NCBI GenBank assembly: GCA_903881565.1
Contig: CAIRTR010000147.1
Location: 1-42,255, forward strand
DNA length: 42,255 nt
Direction: 5' to 3'
From: Oligoflexia bacterium
GTDB taxonomy: Bacteria; Bdellovibrionota; UBA1018
Shown: in pieces, positions 1 to 7,829 of the stretch
Position numbering within the stretch: the stretch's first letter is position 1
How the letters are laid out: every line of letters starts with the position of its first letter
Position numbers and translations under genes: made by a program
Notes under the pieces: generated by a model
Told to the model about the DNA's origin: nothing
The model's input: the letters and a program-made list of their open reading frames with translations, nothing else
The model's database searches: none

Positions 1-38
1 CCCCCCCCCCCCCCAGGTCTACTTCTCAGTCGGAGTCA

Positions 39-1130
39 TTGTCCGAGCGCCTGCGACGACAGAGCGGAGCAATATTGGAGCTTTGGGAAAGTCGGGTACG
101 GGCCAGTCTGCCCGCGGCCCGGGGACTCGACACTCCTGCCTTAAGAAACTCCATCCCGCTCGTACTCGAAACCCTCGCCCAGACCTTGGATCAACCTGAG
201 ACGCCTGATGATCCAAAAATTGAAGTGGCGCGTTTGCACGGCAAGGAGCGTGCGATGCGGCCCCAATATTCTATCGACCAGGTCATTAGGGAATATCGCC
301 TTCTGAGGCGCGCTATTTTTGATGTTCTGACCCCGGGGATAGTCCTTGATGCGAGCACCACAAGTGCAATTATCGATATCATCGAAATCGGAATTGCAGA
401 AGCAGCGGCGGCTTTTGCCAATTATCAATTCCAGCTACGGGAACAATTTATTTCGACCCTGGCCCATGACTTACGTTCGCCTCTCGCGGCCGCGACCGCC
501 AGTGCGCAACTCATGTTAAGGCAACCCGAAAAGACTGAGACCACTCAAAGGCTATCGGCTCGGATCATGAACTCGATTAGCCGCTCTGACCGCATGATTG
601 CTGACCTTTTGGATTCAAATCTAGTACGGGCAGGCGGCATCCTGCCATTGCAGATCGGGCAAAATGATTTGCGAGGCGCTATCATGATGACATTGGAAGA
701 AGCCACAGCAGCAGTGGGTAATCATTTTAAATTTGAACCCGGTGATGTGCCAATTATCGGGTATTGGGATGTTCGGTATTTGAAAAGGGCGATTGAAAAC
801 GTAGTCCTCAATGCGGTGAAGTATGGCGACTCGGCTCGGCCTGTAACGATTAGCGTGGCAAAGGTCGGGCAGGAAGTCGCAATATCCATTCACAATTATG
901 GAGAAGCGATCTCCAGGTATGACCAAGAAACTTTGTTTGATCCTTTTCAACGTGCCCCAAAAGCGAAAAATTCTGGCAAAACTGGTTGGGGCATCGGACT
1001 CTCCTTGGTCAAAGGCGTTTGCGAAGCTCACGGCGGCAAGGTGAGCGTTGATTCTCAGGAAAAAACCGGAACGACCTTCACCTTGACGATCCCCATTGAC
1101 GCCCGACCTCAATTAGCCAAGGCAGCATAA
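39..1130 (+). CDS. Soluble histidine kinase with RsbRD_N-like N-terminal domain (possibly 5'-partial)
   Basis: This is a cytoplasmic sensor kinase with no membrane segment. Residues ~5-130 resemble the RsbRD_N helical domain seen in stressosome-type regulators (WESRVRAS, then a helical run). The HisKA phosphoacceptor motif is STLAHDLRSP with His at ~143. The ATPase domain shows the N box NVVLNAVKYGD (~254) and the G box GWGIGLSLVKG (~316). It ends with a normal HATPase tail and no receiver domain, so its response regulator must be elsewhere. The listed start is a TTG without a visible ribosome binding site. The same frame stays open back to the poly-C run at the window edge, so the real start may lie upstream. 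Domain calls are from motifs; the input signal is unknown. Confidence 0.85.
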   Translation: MSERLRRQSGAILELWESRVRASLPAARGLDTPALRNSIPLVLETLAQTLDQPETPDDPKIEVARLHGKERAMRPQYSIDQVIREYRLLRRAIFDVLTPGIVLDASTTSAIIDIIEIGIAEAAAAFANYQFQLREQFISTLAHDLRSPLAAATASAQLMLRQPEKTETTQRLSARIMNSISRSDRMIADLLDSNLVRAGGILPLQIGQNDLRGAIMMTLEEATAAVGNHFKFEPGDVPIIGYWDVRYLKRAIENVVLNAVKYGDSARPVTISVAKVGQEVAISIHNYGEAISRYDQETLFDPFQRAPKAKNSGKTGWGIGLSLVKGVCEAHGGKVSVDSQEKTGTTFTLTIPIDARPQLAKAA

Positions 1131-1152
1131 TGATCTCTTACAAGAGCTCAAA

Positions 1153-1197
1153 GATAAGCTTCGCCGCTAAACTCACTATAAGGATGATGTGAAATCA
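1153..1197. repeat. Left copy of 45-bp imperfect direct repeat (displaced phosphatase 3' end)
   Basis: This copy matches 2429-2473 at 38 of 45 positions without gaps. Read leftward it still encodes ISHHPYSEFSGEAYL followed by a stop, a variant of the C-terminus of the phosphatase at 2424-2969. It lies just after the kinase stop, where the phosphatase would end if the ATPase gene were absent. Confidence 0.85.
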
Positions 1198-1235
1198 ATG
1201 GTGGCGAGACGAGAAAAACCGCCCGTCTTTTCCCA

Positions 1236-1272
1236 TTGCACACATGCCATAAATAGCGTTAAAATATGGCAT
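1236..1272 (+). promoter_or_regulatory. Candidate promoter with inverted repeat abutting the DUF4143 start codon
   Basis: TTGCAC (1236-1241) and TAAAAT (1260-1265) are separated by 18 nt, a plausible -35/-10 pair. An 8-bp inverted repeat, ATGCCATA at 1244-1251 and TATGGCAT at 1265-1272, spans the spacer and ends at the ATG at 1273. A transcript starting ~7 nt after the -10 would begin at or next to the ATG, so the mRNA could be leaderless. The dyad could be an operator. Confidence 0.4.
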
Positions 1273-2433
1273 ATGTACCCTAGATCATGCAACCCACTAA
1301 CATCACGAAGCTTTTTCTTGTTCGGACCTCGCGCGACCGGCAAATCCTCACTCTTAAAGGAGCGCTTTGCCCAAAACAGCCGAGTTCTTTGGATCAATTT
1401 ACTGAACTCAGAAACCTACCGAAAACTACTCGCTCGCCCTGAACTTCTCAAAGAATGGACTGCCTCTGCCCATCCCGAACCCGAGTGGGTGGTTTGCGAT
1501 GAAATTCAAAAGATTCCCGCACTCCTGGACCTCATTCACGACATAATTGAAGAAAGAAAAATCAAATTCGCCCTCACAGGATCGAGCGCCCGAAAACTGA
1601 AAAAGGGCGCTGCCAACCTTTTAGGAGGACGAGCGCTTGTTAACCACCTATTCCCACTTACTGTGCAAGAATTAGGAAAAGACTTTAATTTGAAAGCTGC
1701 TCTACAATTTGGAACACTTCCCGAAATCATAACCTCTCAAACCGATCTCGAACGAAAAGAGATTCTTCGCGCGTATGTGGGCACCTACCTTCGCGAGGAA
1801 ATAAAAGAAGAGCAGATCATCCGACAACTCGATCCCTTTGTGCGCTTCTTAGAAGTTGCCGCCCAACAAAACAGCGAAATCACAAATGCCACCAAAATCG
1901 GCCGCGATTCGCAAACCGATGCAAAGACTATCATTCGGTATTTTGAAGTCCTCCAAGACACGCTAATGGGATTTTTTCTCGACTCCTACCAAAAGTCAGT
2001 GAGGAAAGTTCAAACGGGGAAAGCAAAGTTCTACTGGTTTGATCTTGGCGTTAAACGCGCACTCGAAGGAACTCTCGATAATGAGATTCTCGAGGGCTCA
2101 TCAGATTTTGGGCGCGCTTTCGAACATTTCTTCATCGCCGAAGCATACCGAATGGCGCATTACACACGAAAAGAAGACAAGTTCAGCTACCTCAGGACCA
2201 AGGACGATGTCGAAATTGACCTGGTGATTGAGCGATCAAAGAAAGAACTTTGGGCCATCGAAATTAAATCATCCCAAAACGTGGCGCTCGAAAAACTTGC
2301 AGCCCCCCTTAAACTCGCCGAAGACATGGGAGCTAAACGTCTCATTGTCGCCTCAAGAGAAACGCGGCCGCGGAAAATTGGCAAAATCGAGATCTTGCCA
2401 TGGCAGGATCTCCTGCAAGAACTCTACGGATAA
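1273..2433 (+). CDS. AAA-family ATPase with DUF4143 C-terminal domain
   Basis: A 386-aa protein of the AAA_14/DUF4143 family. The Walker A motif GPRATGKS is at ~18-25, Walker B VVCDE at ~75, and a sensor-like FALTGSS follows. The C-terminal half carries the DUF4143 region and ends with a PD-(D/E)XK-like pattern, VEIDLVIE and AIEIKSS (~312-335). The biochemical role of the family is not established; members are widespread, multicopy and often patchily distributed. The ORF track starts at 1189, but the ATG at 1273 (MYPRSCNP) leaves the usual short lead before Walker A. A start at 1198 is the alternative. The stop lies in the right copy of the 45-bp repeat and the ORF overlaps the convergent phosphatase gene by 10 nt, consistent with arrival as a single-gene insertion. 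Confidence 0.85.
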   Translation: MYPRSCNPLTSRSFFLFGPRATGKSSLLKERFAQNSRVLWINLLNSETYRKLLARPELLKEWTASAHPEPEWVVCDEIQKIPALLDLIHDIIEERKIKFALTGSSARKLKKGAANLLGGRALVNHLFPLTVQELGKDFNLKAALQFGTLPEIITSQTDLERKEILRAYVGTYLREEIKEEQIIRQLDPFVRFLEVAAQQNSEITNATKIGRDSQTDAKTIIRYFEVLQDTLMGFFLDSYQKSVRKVQTGKAKFYWFDLGVKRALEGTLDNEILEGSSDFGRAFEHFFIAEAYRMAHYTRKEDKFSYLRTKDDVEIDLVIERSKKELWAIEIKSSQNVALEKLAAPLKLAEDMGAKRLIVASRETRPRKIGKIEILPWQDLLQELYG

Positions 2434-2969
2434 GCTTCGGCACTGACCTCAGCATACGGATGATGTGAAATCACTGTGTGCCACCAATAATAAGCGCCAA
2501 GCCCCATCAGCCATGGGTTGAATCCGATGGTGCGCATCTCTTTGTAAGCGGCCTTAGGTTTCCAGCCTTGCTGATAAACGCGATACAGCCCGACCACAAG
2601 TCCCGTGCGATCCTTGCCCTGCTTGCAATGAATGAAAACGGGATAGTACCCGGGATCACTCAAGGAACTGAGTGCGAGCTCCACCGTCTCATCTTTAGGC
2701 GCCGTAAAACTGGCCATCGGTGCGCTGATAAACTCGATGCCTCTAAGCTTCGCTTCAACACGTTCAGCTTCAACGCTTGCGTCGTTTCGCAAATTGATAA
2801 TGGTACGAACGCCCAGGGCTTGCAACTCATCGTACTCCGCCGAATTGGCAGGCTGCCCACCGCGATACACGCCAGGAGCCACTTCGTGAAACCGTAGTAT
2901 CTCGGCAAAACTACTCTGCGAGAGGACCAAGGCAGCGACAAAACCTACAAGAATCGATCGAAATTTCAT
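2424..2969 (-). CDS. Secreted dual-specificity/tyrosine phosphatase-like protein
   Basis: A 181-aa protein with a Sec signal peptide (MKFRSILVGFVAALVLSQSSFA), so it acts in the periplasm or outside. The core is a cysteine-dependent phosphatase of the DSP/Siw14-like type: VYRGGQP near the N-terminus, an IINLRND strand, and the HCKQGKDR signature (HCX5R) with catalytic Cys and Arg. The general acid Asp cannot be assigned by eye. A ribosome binding site AGGGGG precedes the ATG. It follows the large 970-aa gene by 31 nt on the same strand and is probably co-transcribed with it. Its last 15 codons form the right copy of the 45-bp repeat, so its present tail may have been supplied by the insertion event. 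The substrate is unknown. Confidence 0.85.
   Translation of the reverse strand: MKFRSILVGFVAALVLSQSSFAEILRFHEVAPGVYRGGQPANSAEYDELQALGVRTIINLRNDASVEAERVEAKLRGIEFISAPMASFTAPKDETVELALSSLSDPGYYPVFIHCKQGKDRTGLVVGLYRVYQQGWKPKAAYKEMRTIGFNPWLMGLGAYYWWHTVISHHPYAEVSAEAYP
2429..2473. repeat. Right copy of 45-bp imperfect direct repeat (functional phosphatase 3' end)
   Basis: This is the 3' coding end of the leftward phosphatase gene (ISHHPYAEVSAEAYP) and also holds the stop codon of the DUF4143 gene. It pairs with 1153-1197; together the two copies bracket a ~1.23 kb segment containing only the ATPase gene. Confidence 0.85.
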
Positions 2970-3000
2970 AGTAAACCCCCTAAGTTTTTCTACCCCAAAG

Positions 3001-5913
3001 CTATCTCAAGTCCCCCACAAAACCAAAAACAAATTGTTTCTCGCCCAGCAGCGAAGGCGACAATCCCCAATCAAAACCAATACCCACGGTCCACGGAGAT
3101 CGATAAAATAGATTCAAATCCTGGAACAAATGAACCCCGGTGCTCACGGGCCAGCGCGAAAAGCGCCGCTCTCCAGAGGACAAAAACTCACCTGAGCCCG
3201 TATCGACAAAGAATTGAACTTTAGCTCGTTCATAAAAGAAGGGCCAAACACCCGCCCCACGAAACACATTCTTTAAAACAAAGTTATATTCAAAATTCGC
3301 ACTCGCCAACTCGCGGCCAAACACAACCCCTTGAGGATAGCCCCGCAACAAAAACCCTTCTCGCTGCGAAAAAGATCCATCGCCACCCGCGATCCAATAA
3401 TGAGCCGATAGGATTTTGTTTGTCGAATATCCTCCTGATAAACGGGCCCTGAAATAATCCTGCGTCCCCCACCCCTGAATTCTCTGATCCCAACTTCCCT
3501 CGAGAGCCGTAAACTGCTCTTCGCCGACGAAGTCACCCGTTAATTTCACTTCACCTCTAAAGCCTCGCACTCCCGATAGCCCGTAAACCGGTGCCGGAGA
3601 ATTCGGAAACCCCAGAAACTCCCCCGCCGCCAACCGAAACTCCAATCCACCGCTGCTTGACGTCTCATCAAAGAGCTGCGACTCACTCCAACTCCCGCCA
3701 AAACCAAGTTCAAAAAGTCCTAAGGGGTAAGTAGCCAAGAGTTGATTGCCAATCAGGCGATTGGCAAGATTCAGATACCCCAGGTAACGATCAGATTGTT
3801 CGCGTGAAAACTGAATCGAAGGATAAAAACCTTCATAGCCAAAAACAGCGCGATAGAGTGGAAAAGTCGCACGACTATCCCAGCCCAACCGCGCCGAATA
3901 CGTCACCTGCTCCAAGGGATCCATTCCAGAAGTGAGCACGCCCAAGGACCAGCCATCGGATAAGCGCTCGCCATATGGAACCCAATAGTGCGGCAAAATC
4001 GCCGGAAAAAGAGAGTCTACGCCCGCAGGACGAGGCGACGAGAACGACTCTGTTTTTGCAATCTTCGGCACTTCGGGAGCAACCACTTCGAGAGGCTGAG
4101 AAATTTTCTCCTGCGGCACGTCTTCGAGTTTTTCGAGCTTGATCGCTGCAACATCGAACCCCGAAGAACGATACACGGTAGCAAGAAGTCCCACTTCTTT
4201 TTCAACCGGCTGAAGCGGGAAAAAAGCTCCACTCTCCAAACGAGTCAGGCGATCAAACGCCACAGGCGCCCCAGTTGCCAAAAACGCCTTCATCTCTAAC
4301 GAAGGGATCCTACCCACTTCATACACGCCATTTAGCGCCACCGAAAAAAGTAGATCTCCCGCAGGACTCCAACTTGGCGTCACAAAATGTCGCCGCTGTG
4401 ATGACGGCACTCGGGGAAAAAGAGCGCGAACCTCGCCCGTTTTTGAGTGAATGAGAATAAGGCGCTCACTGAACTCATTTTCTTTCAAGCTCAGGGCGAT
4501 CCACTCTGCAAAAACTCCTCGCCCCCAGGCGGGAGTCGAGAATCGTTCATAAGAATGACCTTGAATGAGATTCTGAGGCTTGCCCTTTCCATCCCAAATC
4601 ACGACCGCTTGATTTGCATCTGGGAGATCCTGAATATAGGCCCACGTCCCTTTTGCGACGCCAAGACCGCCCCATTTAAAATCCTCCGAACAATCCGGAT
4701 CCAACGCCCGCGCGCCAAAGGTCCACTGAATCTCCGAGCCCGTTGTGGGATCCATGGAAAAAAGATCGGAAAAATACGAATATTGCTGCCAAGGCTCAAC
4801 GCGCGAGTAAATCAGCCTTCCATCGCAGCGCTTGAGCGTCTGACCTCCGCCATATTTCCAATGAGACAAGCTGGCACTTCGTGAGTTGGCCAAATCCAAA
4901 AGTGAAATTCCGGTGCCCGCTTCGACCGAATCACGGATGTAGGCTAAGTGCCCCCGGCCCAACGAAACCGCGGCGCGGGCTGTTCCATCTTGGCCACCCC
5001 TTAGGGTGAGGTATTCAGGTTGGGTAAAAGGACGCGAATGGATTTCACTTAAAAATTTTGAAAAGCGAGTCTGGGCAGCCTCACGCGCTTCTCTCCAAAG
5101 CGTCTCCCAGTCTTTTTTAAAAAGATCCCGCGCGAGAGGATCCAGGAAAAACGGGATCCGTTGCCCACTCTCATACGGCACCGCCAAAACCTTCGATCCG
5201 TTCGCGAGATAGGAATGTAAAAGTGATCCATAATAATAAGGAGCATTACCGGCGGGCCACTCCGAGTCCTCGCCGTTAAGCCGATCCACCGTGATCTTCT
5301 CCAAAACTCCATCGCGCACCGCAGTCCGAAAGATGGTTTCGTAAAAAACAGATTGTGCCCGACCCAGGCTCCTGTGACGCCCCTCTTCTTCGACGGCAAG
5401 ACCTTCAAGCAAAAAAGGCGGCAAGAAACGATTCACTTTCGCGACACTCCCCATTCCGAGGCGAAAGAATGAGACAGGCCCCCGGACCAAGTCCTTTTCA
5501 ACGATATGCGTCAACTCATGGAACGCAAGTGCCCGAACCCAATCTTGAGCCTCGCCCTCGGCAGAGGCTGGACCCGGAGGTAAAGCCTGAACAATGATTC
5601 GATTGAAGGGAAAAACACTGCTTTCATCTTCGAACAGATCCCGATCCGAACGAACCACGACTTCAATCCGACCCTGAGGCGTCCAACGAAGCTCCTCACT
5701 CAAAATCGAAAAGGCGTCTTCTAGAAAGATTCCAAAATCTCGGGCAAATGCCCTACTTTTAGGATGAGTCAGCACATGAAAATGGGAACTTGAAAACTCT
5801 TCGAAACCCTGATCCGGAGGAGGGCGACGCAGAGGAACGGGTGACACCCCCGCTTCCACAGAAAAAGAAAAAACCGCAAGCGTGAGAAAAATAGCTGAGA
5901 AAAGTATTTTCAT
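3001..5913 (-). CDS. Secreted peptidase MA-like / beta-propeller / outer-membrane barrel protein
   Basis: A 970-aa exported protein with signal peptide MKILFSAIFLTLAVFSFSVEA. The N-terminal third carries a gluzincin-type zinc site, HELTH at ~132-136, with a candidate third ligand in LLEGLAVEEEG (~170), as in peptidase MA-like domains. Residues ~310-610 look like repeated TolB/WD40-like propeller blades (LAYIRDSVEAG, WAYIQDLPDAN, WSPAGDLLFSV). The last ~320 residues alternate aromatic and polar residues with many glycines and resemble a surface-antigen/Omp85-like barrel (FLLRGYPQG). The protein therefore probably anchors a periplasmic protease-propeller module in the outer membrane. It is transcribed divergently from pal across a 72-nt gap. 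Its substrate and whether it is an active protease are unknown. Confidence 0.75.
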   Translation of the reverse strand: MKILFSAIFLTLAVFSFSVEAGVSPVPLRRPPPDQGFEEFSSSHFHVLTHPKSRAFARDFGIFLEDAFSILSEELRWTPQGRIEVVVRSDRDLFEDESSVFPFNRIIVQALPPGPASAEGEAQDWVRALAFHELTHIVEKDLVRGPVSFFRLGMGSVAKVNRFLPPFLLEGLAVEEEGRHRSLGRAQSVFYETIFRTAVRDGVLEKITVDRLNGEDSEWPAGNAPYYYGSLLHSYLANGSKVLAVPYESGQRIPFFLDPLARDLFKKDWETLWREAREAAQTRFSKFLSEIHSRPFTQPEYLTLRGGQDGTARAAVSLGRGHLAYIRDSVEAGTGISLLDLANSRSASLSHWKYGGGQTLKRCDGRLIYSRVEPWQQYSYFSDLFSMDPTTGSEIQWTFGARALDPDCSEDFKWGGLGVAKGTWAYIQDLPDANQAVVIWDGKGKPQNLIQGHSYERFSTPAWGRGVFAEWIALSLKENEFSERLILIHSKTGEVRALFPRVPSSQRRHFVTPSWSPAGDLLFSVALNGVYEVGRIPSLEMKAFLATGAPVAFDRLTRLESGAFFPLQPVEKEVGLLATVYRSSGFDVAAIKLEKLEDVPQEKISQPLEVVAPEVPKIAKTESFSSPRPAGVDSLFPAILPHYWVPYGERLSDGWSLGVLTSGMDPLEQVTYSARLGWDSRATFPLYRAVFGYEGFYPSIQFSREQSDRYLGYLNLANRLIGNQLLATYPLGLFELGFGGSWSESQLFDETSSSGGLEFRLAAGEFLGFPNSPAPVYGLSGVRGFRGEVKLTGDFVGEEQFTALEGSWDQRIQGWGTQDYFRARLSGGYSTNKILSAHYWIAGGDGSFSQREGFLLRGYPQGVVFGRELASANFEYNFVLKNVFRGAGVWPFFYERAKVQFFVDTGSGEFLSSGERRFSRWPVSTGVHLFQDLNLFYRSPWTVGIGFDWGLSPSLLGEKQFVFGFVGDLR

Positions 5914-5985
5914 TTCATTTCTGCTAGAATATGTTGCATAAACAAAGAATAGGTTAACTTTCGATAATCTTCGAGGAGGAATTTC

Positions 5986-6483
5986 ATGAGTAAAATGAGC
6001 GCGATTATTCGCCGTCTAGCTTTAGTACTCGCTGTTGCAGCGATGGTTTCCGCAGTCGGCTGCGCAAAGAAGGCAAAAGATGATGAAGGTGCTATTCCTG
6101 GCGCCGGTGACGAAAATGCTTTAGGCGATTCGGATTCAGGCAAAGCCATGGGAATGAAGTCCATTCACTTTGGTTATGATGCCTATTCACTCGACAGTGA
6201 AGCCAAATCCGTCCTGAAGGCCAATGCCGAGATTTTGAAGTCAAAATCTGGCGTCAAAATTCAGGTTGAAGGACACTGCGATGCTCGCGGTGGAATTCAA
6301 TACAACATCGCTTTGGGCGATAAACGTGCCAACTCCACCAAAAAGTTCCTTCAGGACTTGGGCGTGAGTGCTGATCGTATTACGACCATCAGCTACGGCA
6401 AAGAGCGCCCCATCGATCCAGGAACATCCGAAGAAGCTTACGGCAAGAATCGCCGGGCTAACTTCGCGATCACTTCCAAGTAA
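5986..6483 (+). CDS. pal: Peptidoglycan-associated lipoprotein Pal
   Basis: A 165-aa OmpA-family lipoprotein. The signal peptide ends in a lipobox, VSAVGC, with the acylated Cys at residue 26. A short acidic linker leads to the OmpA-like peptidoglycan-binding domain (~60-165), with IHFGYDAYSLDSEA, VEGHCDARGG and NRRANFAI, the classic Pal pattern. It links the outer membrane to peptidoglycan and normally partners with TolB. No tolB, tolA, tolQ or tolR is in the window, though the divergent neighbour contains propeller-like repeats. The start is supported by GAGGAGGA ~7 nt upstream. A strong hairpin 65 nt after the stop codon probably reduces read-through into the next lipoprotein gene. Confidence 0.95.
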   Translation: MSKMSAIIRRLALVLAVAAMVSAVGCAKKAKDDEGAIPGAGDENALGDSDSGKAMGMKSIHFGYDAYSLDSEAKSVLKANAEILKSKSGVKIQVEGHCDARGGIQYNIALGDKRANSTKKFLQDLGVSADRITTISYGKERPIDPGTSEEAYGKNRRANFAITSK

Positions 6484-6503
6484 GAATCAAGCTTAAGGCA
6501 CGA

Positions 6504-7052
6504 ATGAATCACGGCCTGAAGCCTAAAGAAGTTCGTGAGCAATTCAAACAAACGGGGGAGGGGCGCAAGTCCCTCTCCCGTTTGTCTTTTATGCTGACCT
6601 CCCTGGGGATCGCGCTTTCTACTGGGTCCTGCTCCATTCTGACCACTCGGCCGGTCCAAGAGATGTCAGATACGACTGCCGCCCTTCGAGCCGCCCGCGA
6701 GGTCCAAGCTGATGTCGCTGCCCCCGAGCTATACCGAGAAGCCAGCGAGGCGTTTTTTAACGCTCGGCGAGAATACAAATTCAAAAATTTCAACCTCGCC
6801 AAAGAATACGCTGAAAAAGCCCGCGAACTTGCGGAACAGGCTGAATTCGAATCCCTCAGAGCAGGCGCCAATCGCACAGAACTCAACATTTCGGACCCCC
6901 TTTCGAACGTACCCCCTCCGCCGCCTCCTCCTCCAGCCCCCGAACGTACTCCTTATCCATACCCCGCTCCAACCGGGACCCCCGTCGAGCCCGCTCCCGG
7001 GACCGCTGCTCCGACCCCTGCCCCCTCAACTCCACCTCCTCCGACGCCTTAA
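6504..7052 (+). CDS. DUF4398-type lipoprotein
   Basis: A 182-aa predicted lipoprotein with lipobox LSTGSC (Cys at 43 from the first ATG). The mature part is a helical domain with DTTAALRAAREVQAD, APELYREASEAFFNAR and NLAKEYAEKARELAE, matching the DUF4398 pattern often found beside Pal/OmpA genes. A proline-rich tail (PPPPPPPAP and beyond) could span the periplasm or contact peptidoglycan. The start is uncertain. The ATG at 6504 has AAGG upstream and supplies the basic n-region RKSLSR, whereas the ATG at 6591 would leave only 13 residues before the Cys and no positive charge. Choosing 6504 means the pal hairpin is translated as part of the signal peptide. The protein probably works with Pal in envelope stability; this is inferred from position. 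Confidence 0.75.
   Translation: MNHGLKPKEVREQFKQTGEGRKSLSRLSFMLTSLGIALSTGSCSILTTRPVQEMSDTTAALRAAREVQADVAAPELYREASEAFFNARREYKFKNFNLAKEYAEKARELAEQAEFESLRAGANRTELNISDPLSNVPPPPPPPPAPERTPYPYPAPTGTPVEPAPGTAAPTPAPSTPPPPTP
6549..6590 (+). terminator. Intrinsic terminator-like hairpin inside the next ORF
   Basis: CAAACGGGGGAGGG (6549-6562) pairs with CCCTCTCCCGTTTG (6571-6584) as a 14-bp stem with one G-U wobble and an 8-nt loop, followed by TCTTTT. It ends directly before the ATG at 6591 but lies in frame within codons ~16-29 of the longer DUF4398 reading frame, so it may act as a leaky terminator or attenuator after pal. Confidence 0.75.
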
Positions 7053-7106
7053 ACCAAACCCTCAACCCTCTTGCCCTCCTACCGCCTGAGTGAGATATTA
7101 ATTTGT

Positions 7107-7829
7107 ATGAGAAACCTTCAAGCCATCGTCCTTTGCTCCGCACTTAGCCTCATCCTTGCTGGATGCCTCAAAACTCGCACACAACTCAAAGAAGAAGGTG
7201 GAGAGGAAAGCGCTAAGCCCGTTTCAGCCCCCATTCAAGATGTGCAGCCGCAAGGTCAATATGTGATTGATGAAATCAAAAGCGAAATTACCCGCCTCAC
7301 CGGGCGAATCGACGAAATCGAACGCACGTTAAAACTAGGCGCTGATACAGCAACTCAAGCGCAGAAAGACGATCAGAAGAAACTTGAGACACGCGTAACG
7401 GAACTTGAAAAAGCGCAGGCGCTTCTAATCGAAAATTTCAAAAAAACAGAAGACACGAACCTCAACAAGGATCCCGAAGAGTTTTATGCAAAAGCCACCG
7501 CTCTTCTTGAAGCAGGGAACACTGAGGGAGCGGTTGAAGCGCTTACCGCCTATCTGAATCACCCTAAAGCTAAAAGAGTGCAGAGCGCGACCTTTCAGCG
7601 CGCCGAAGCCTATTATCAACTCAAACAATACAAAAAAGCGATCGTGGATTATTCCAAATTCCCGGAGAAGTTTCCTCAATCCAAAAGCATGCCCGACGCC
7701 CTTTATAAAATTGGGGTTTCTTTTGAAGCGCTGGGAATGAAGGAAGACGCCAAAGGCTTTTTTCAAGAACTCGTCGAAAAGTTCCCAAAAAATCCACTTT
7801 CGAAAAAAGTTAGGTCCAAATTGAAGTGA
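7107..7829 (+). CDS. cpoB: YbgF/CpoB-like TPR lipoprotein
   Basis: A 240-aa protein with lipobox LILAGC (Cys at 20). A coiled-coil segment (~55-115, EIKSEITRLTGRIDEIERTL and TRVTELEKAQ) precedes tetratricopeptide repeats (~125-240: DPEEFYAKATALLEAGN, AEAYYQLKQYKKAIVDYSKF, DALYKIGVSFEALGMKEDA). That order matches Tol-Pal-associated YbgF/CpoB, which coordinates peptidoglycan synthesis with outer-membrane constriction. Classical CpoB is soluble; a lipid anchor is a variation. The ORF track begins at 7071, but the ATG at 7107 starts right at the signal peptide. It sits 54 nt after the DUF4398 gene and its stop overlaps the next start (GTGA), so it belongs to the pal cluster. Confidence 0.75.
   Translation: MRNLQAIVLCSALSLILAGCLKTRTQLKEEGGEESAKPVSAPIQDVQPQGQYVIDEIKSEITRLTGRIDEIERTLKLGADTATQAQKDDQKKLETRVTELEKAQALLIENFKKTEDTNLNKDPEEFYAKATALLEAGNTEGAVEALTAYLNHPKAKRVQSATFQRAEAYYQLKQYKKAIVDYSKFPEKFPQSKSMPDALYKIGVSFEALGMKEDAKGFFQELVEKFPKNPLSKKVRSKLK

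Noticed and set aside
621-1112. Long antisense ORF in the first kinase gene, and similar shadows (e.g. 10719-11156, 35331-35915)
   Set aside because: They lie wholly or mostly within well-supported genes, show no domain motifs and have no start signals.
5914-5985. Divergent promoters between the 970-aa gene and pal
   Set aside because: Promoters must be here, but candidate hexamers (TTGCAT, GATAAT, TAGAAT) do not pair with acceptable spacing, so none is annotated.
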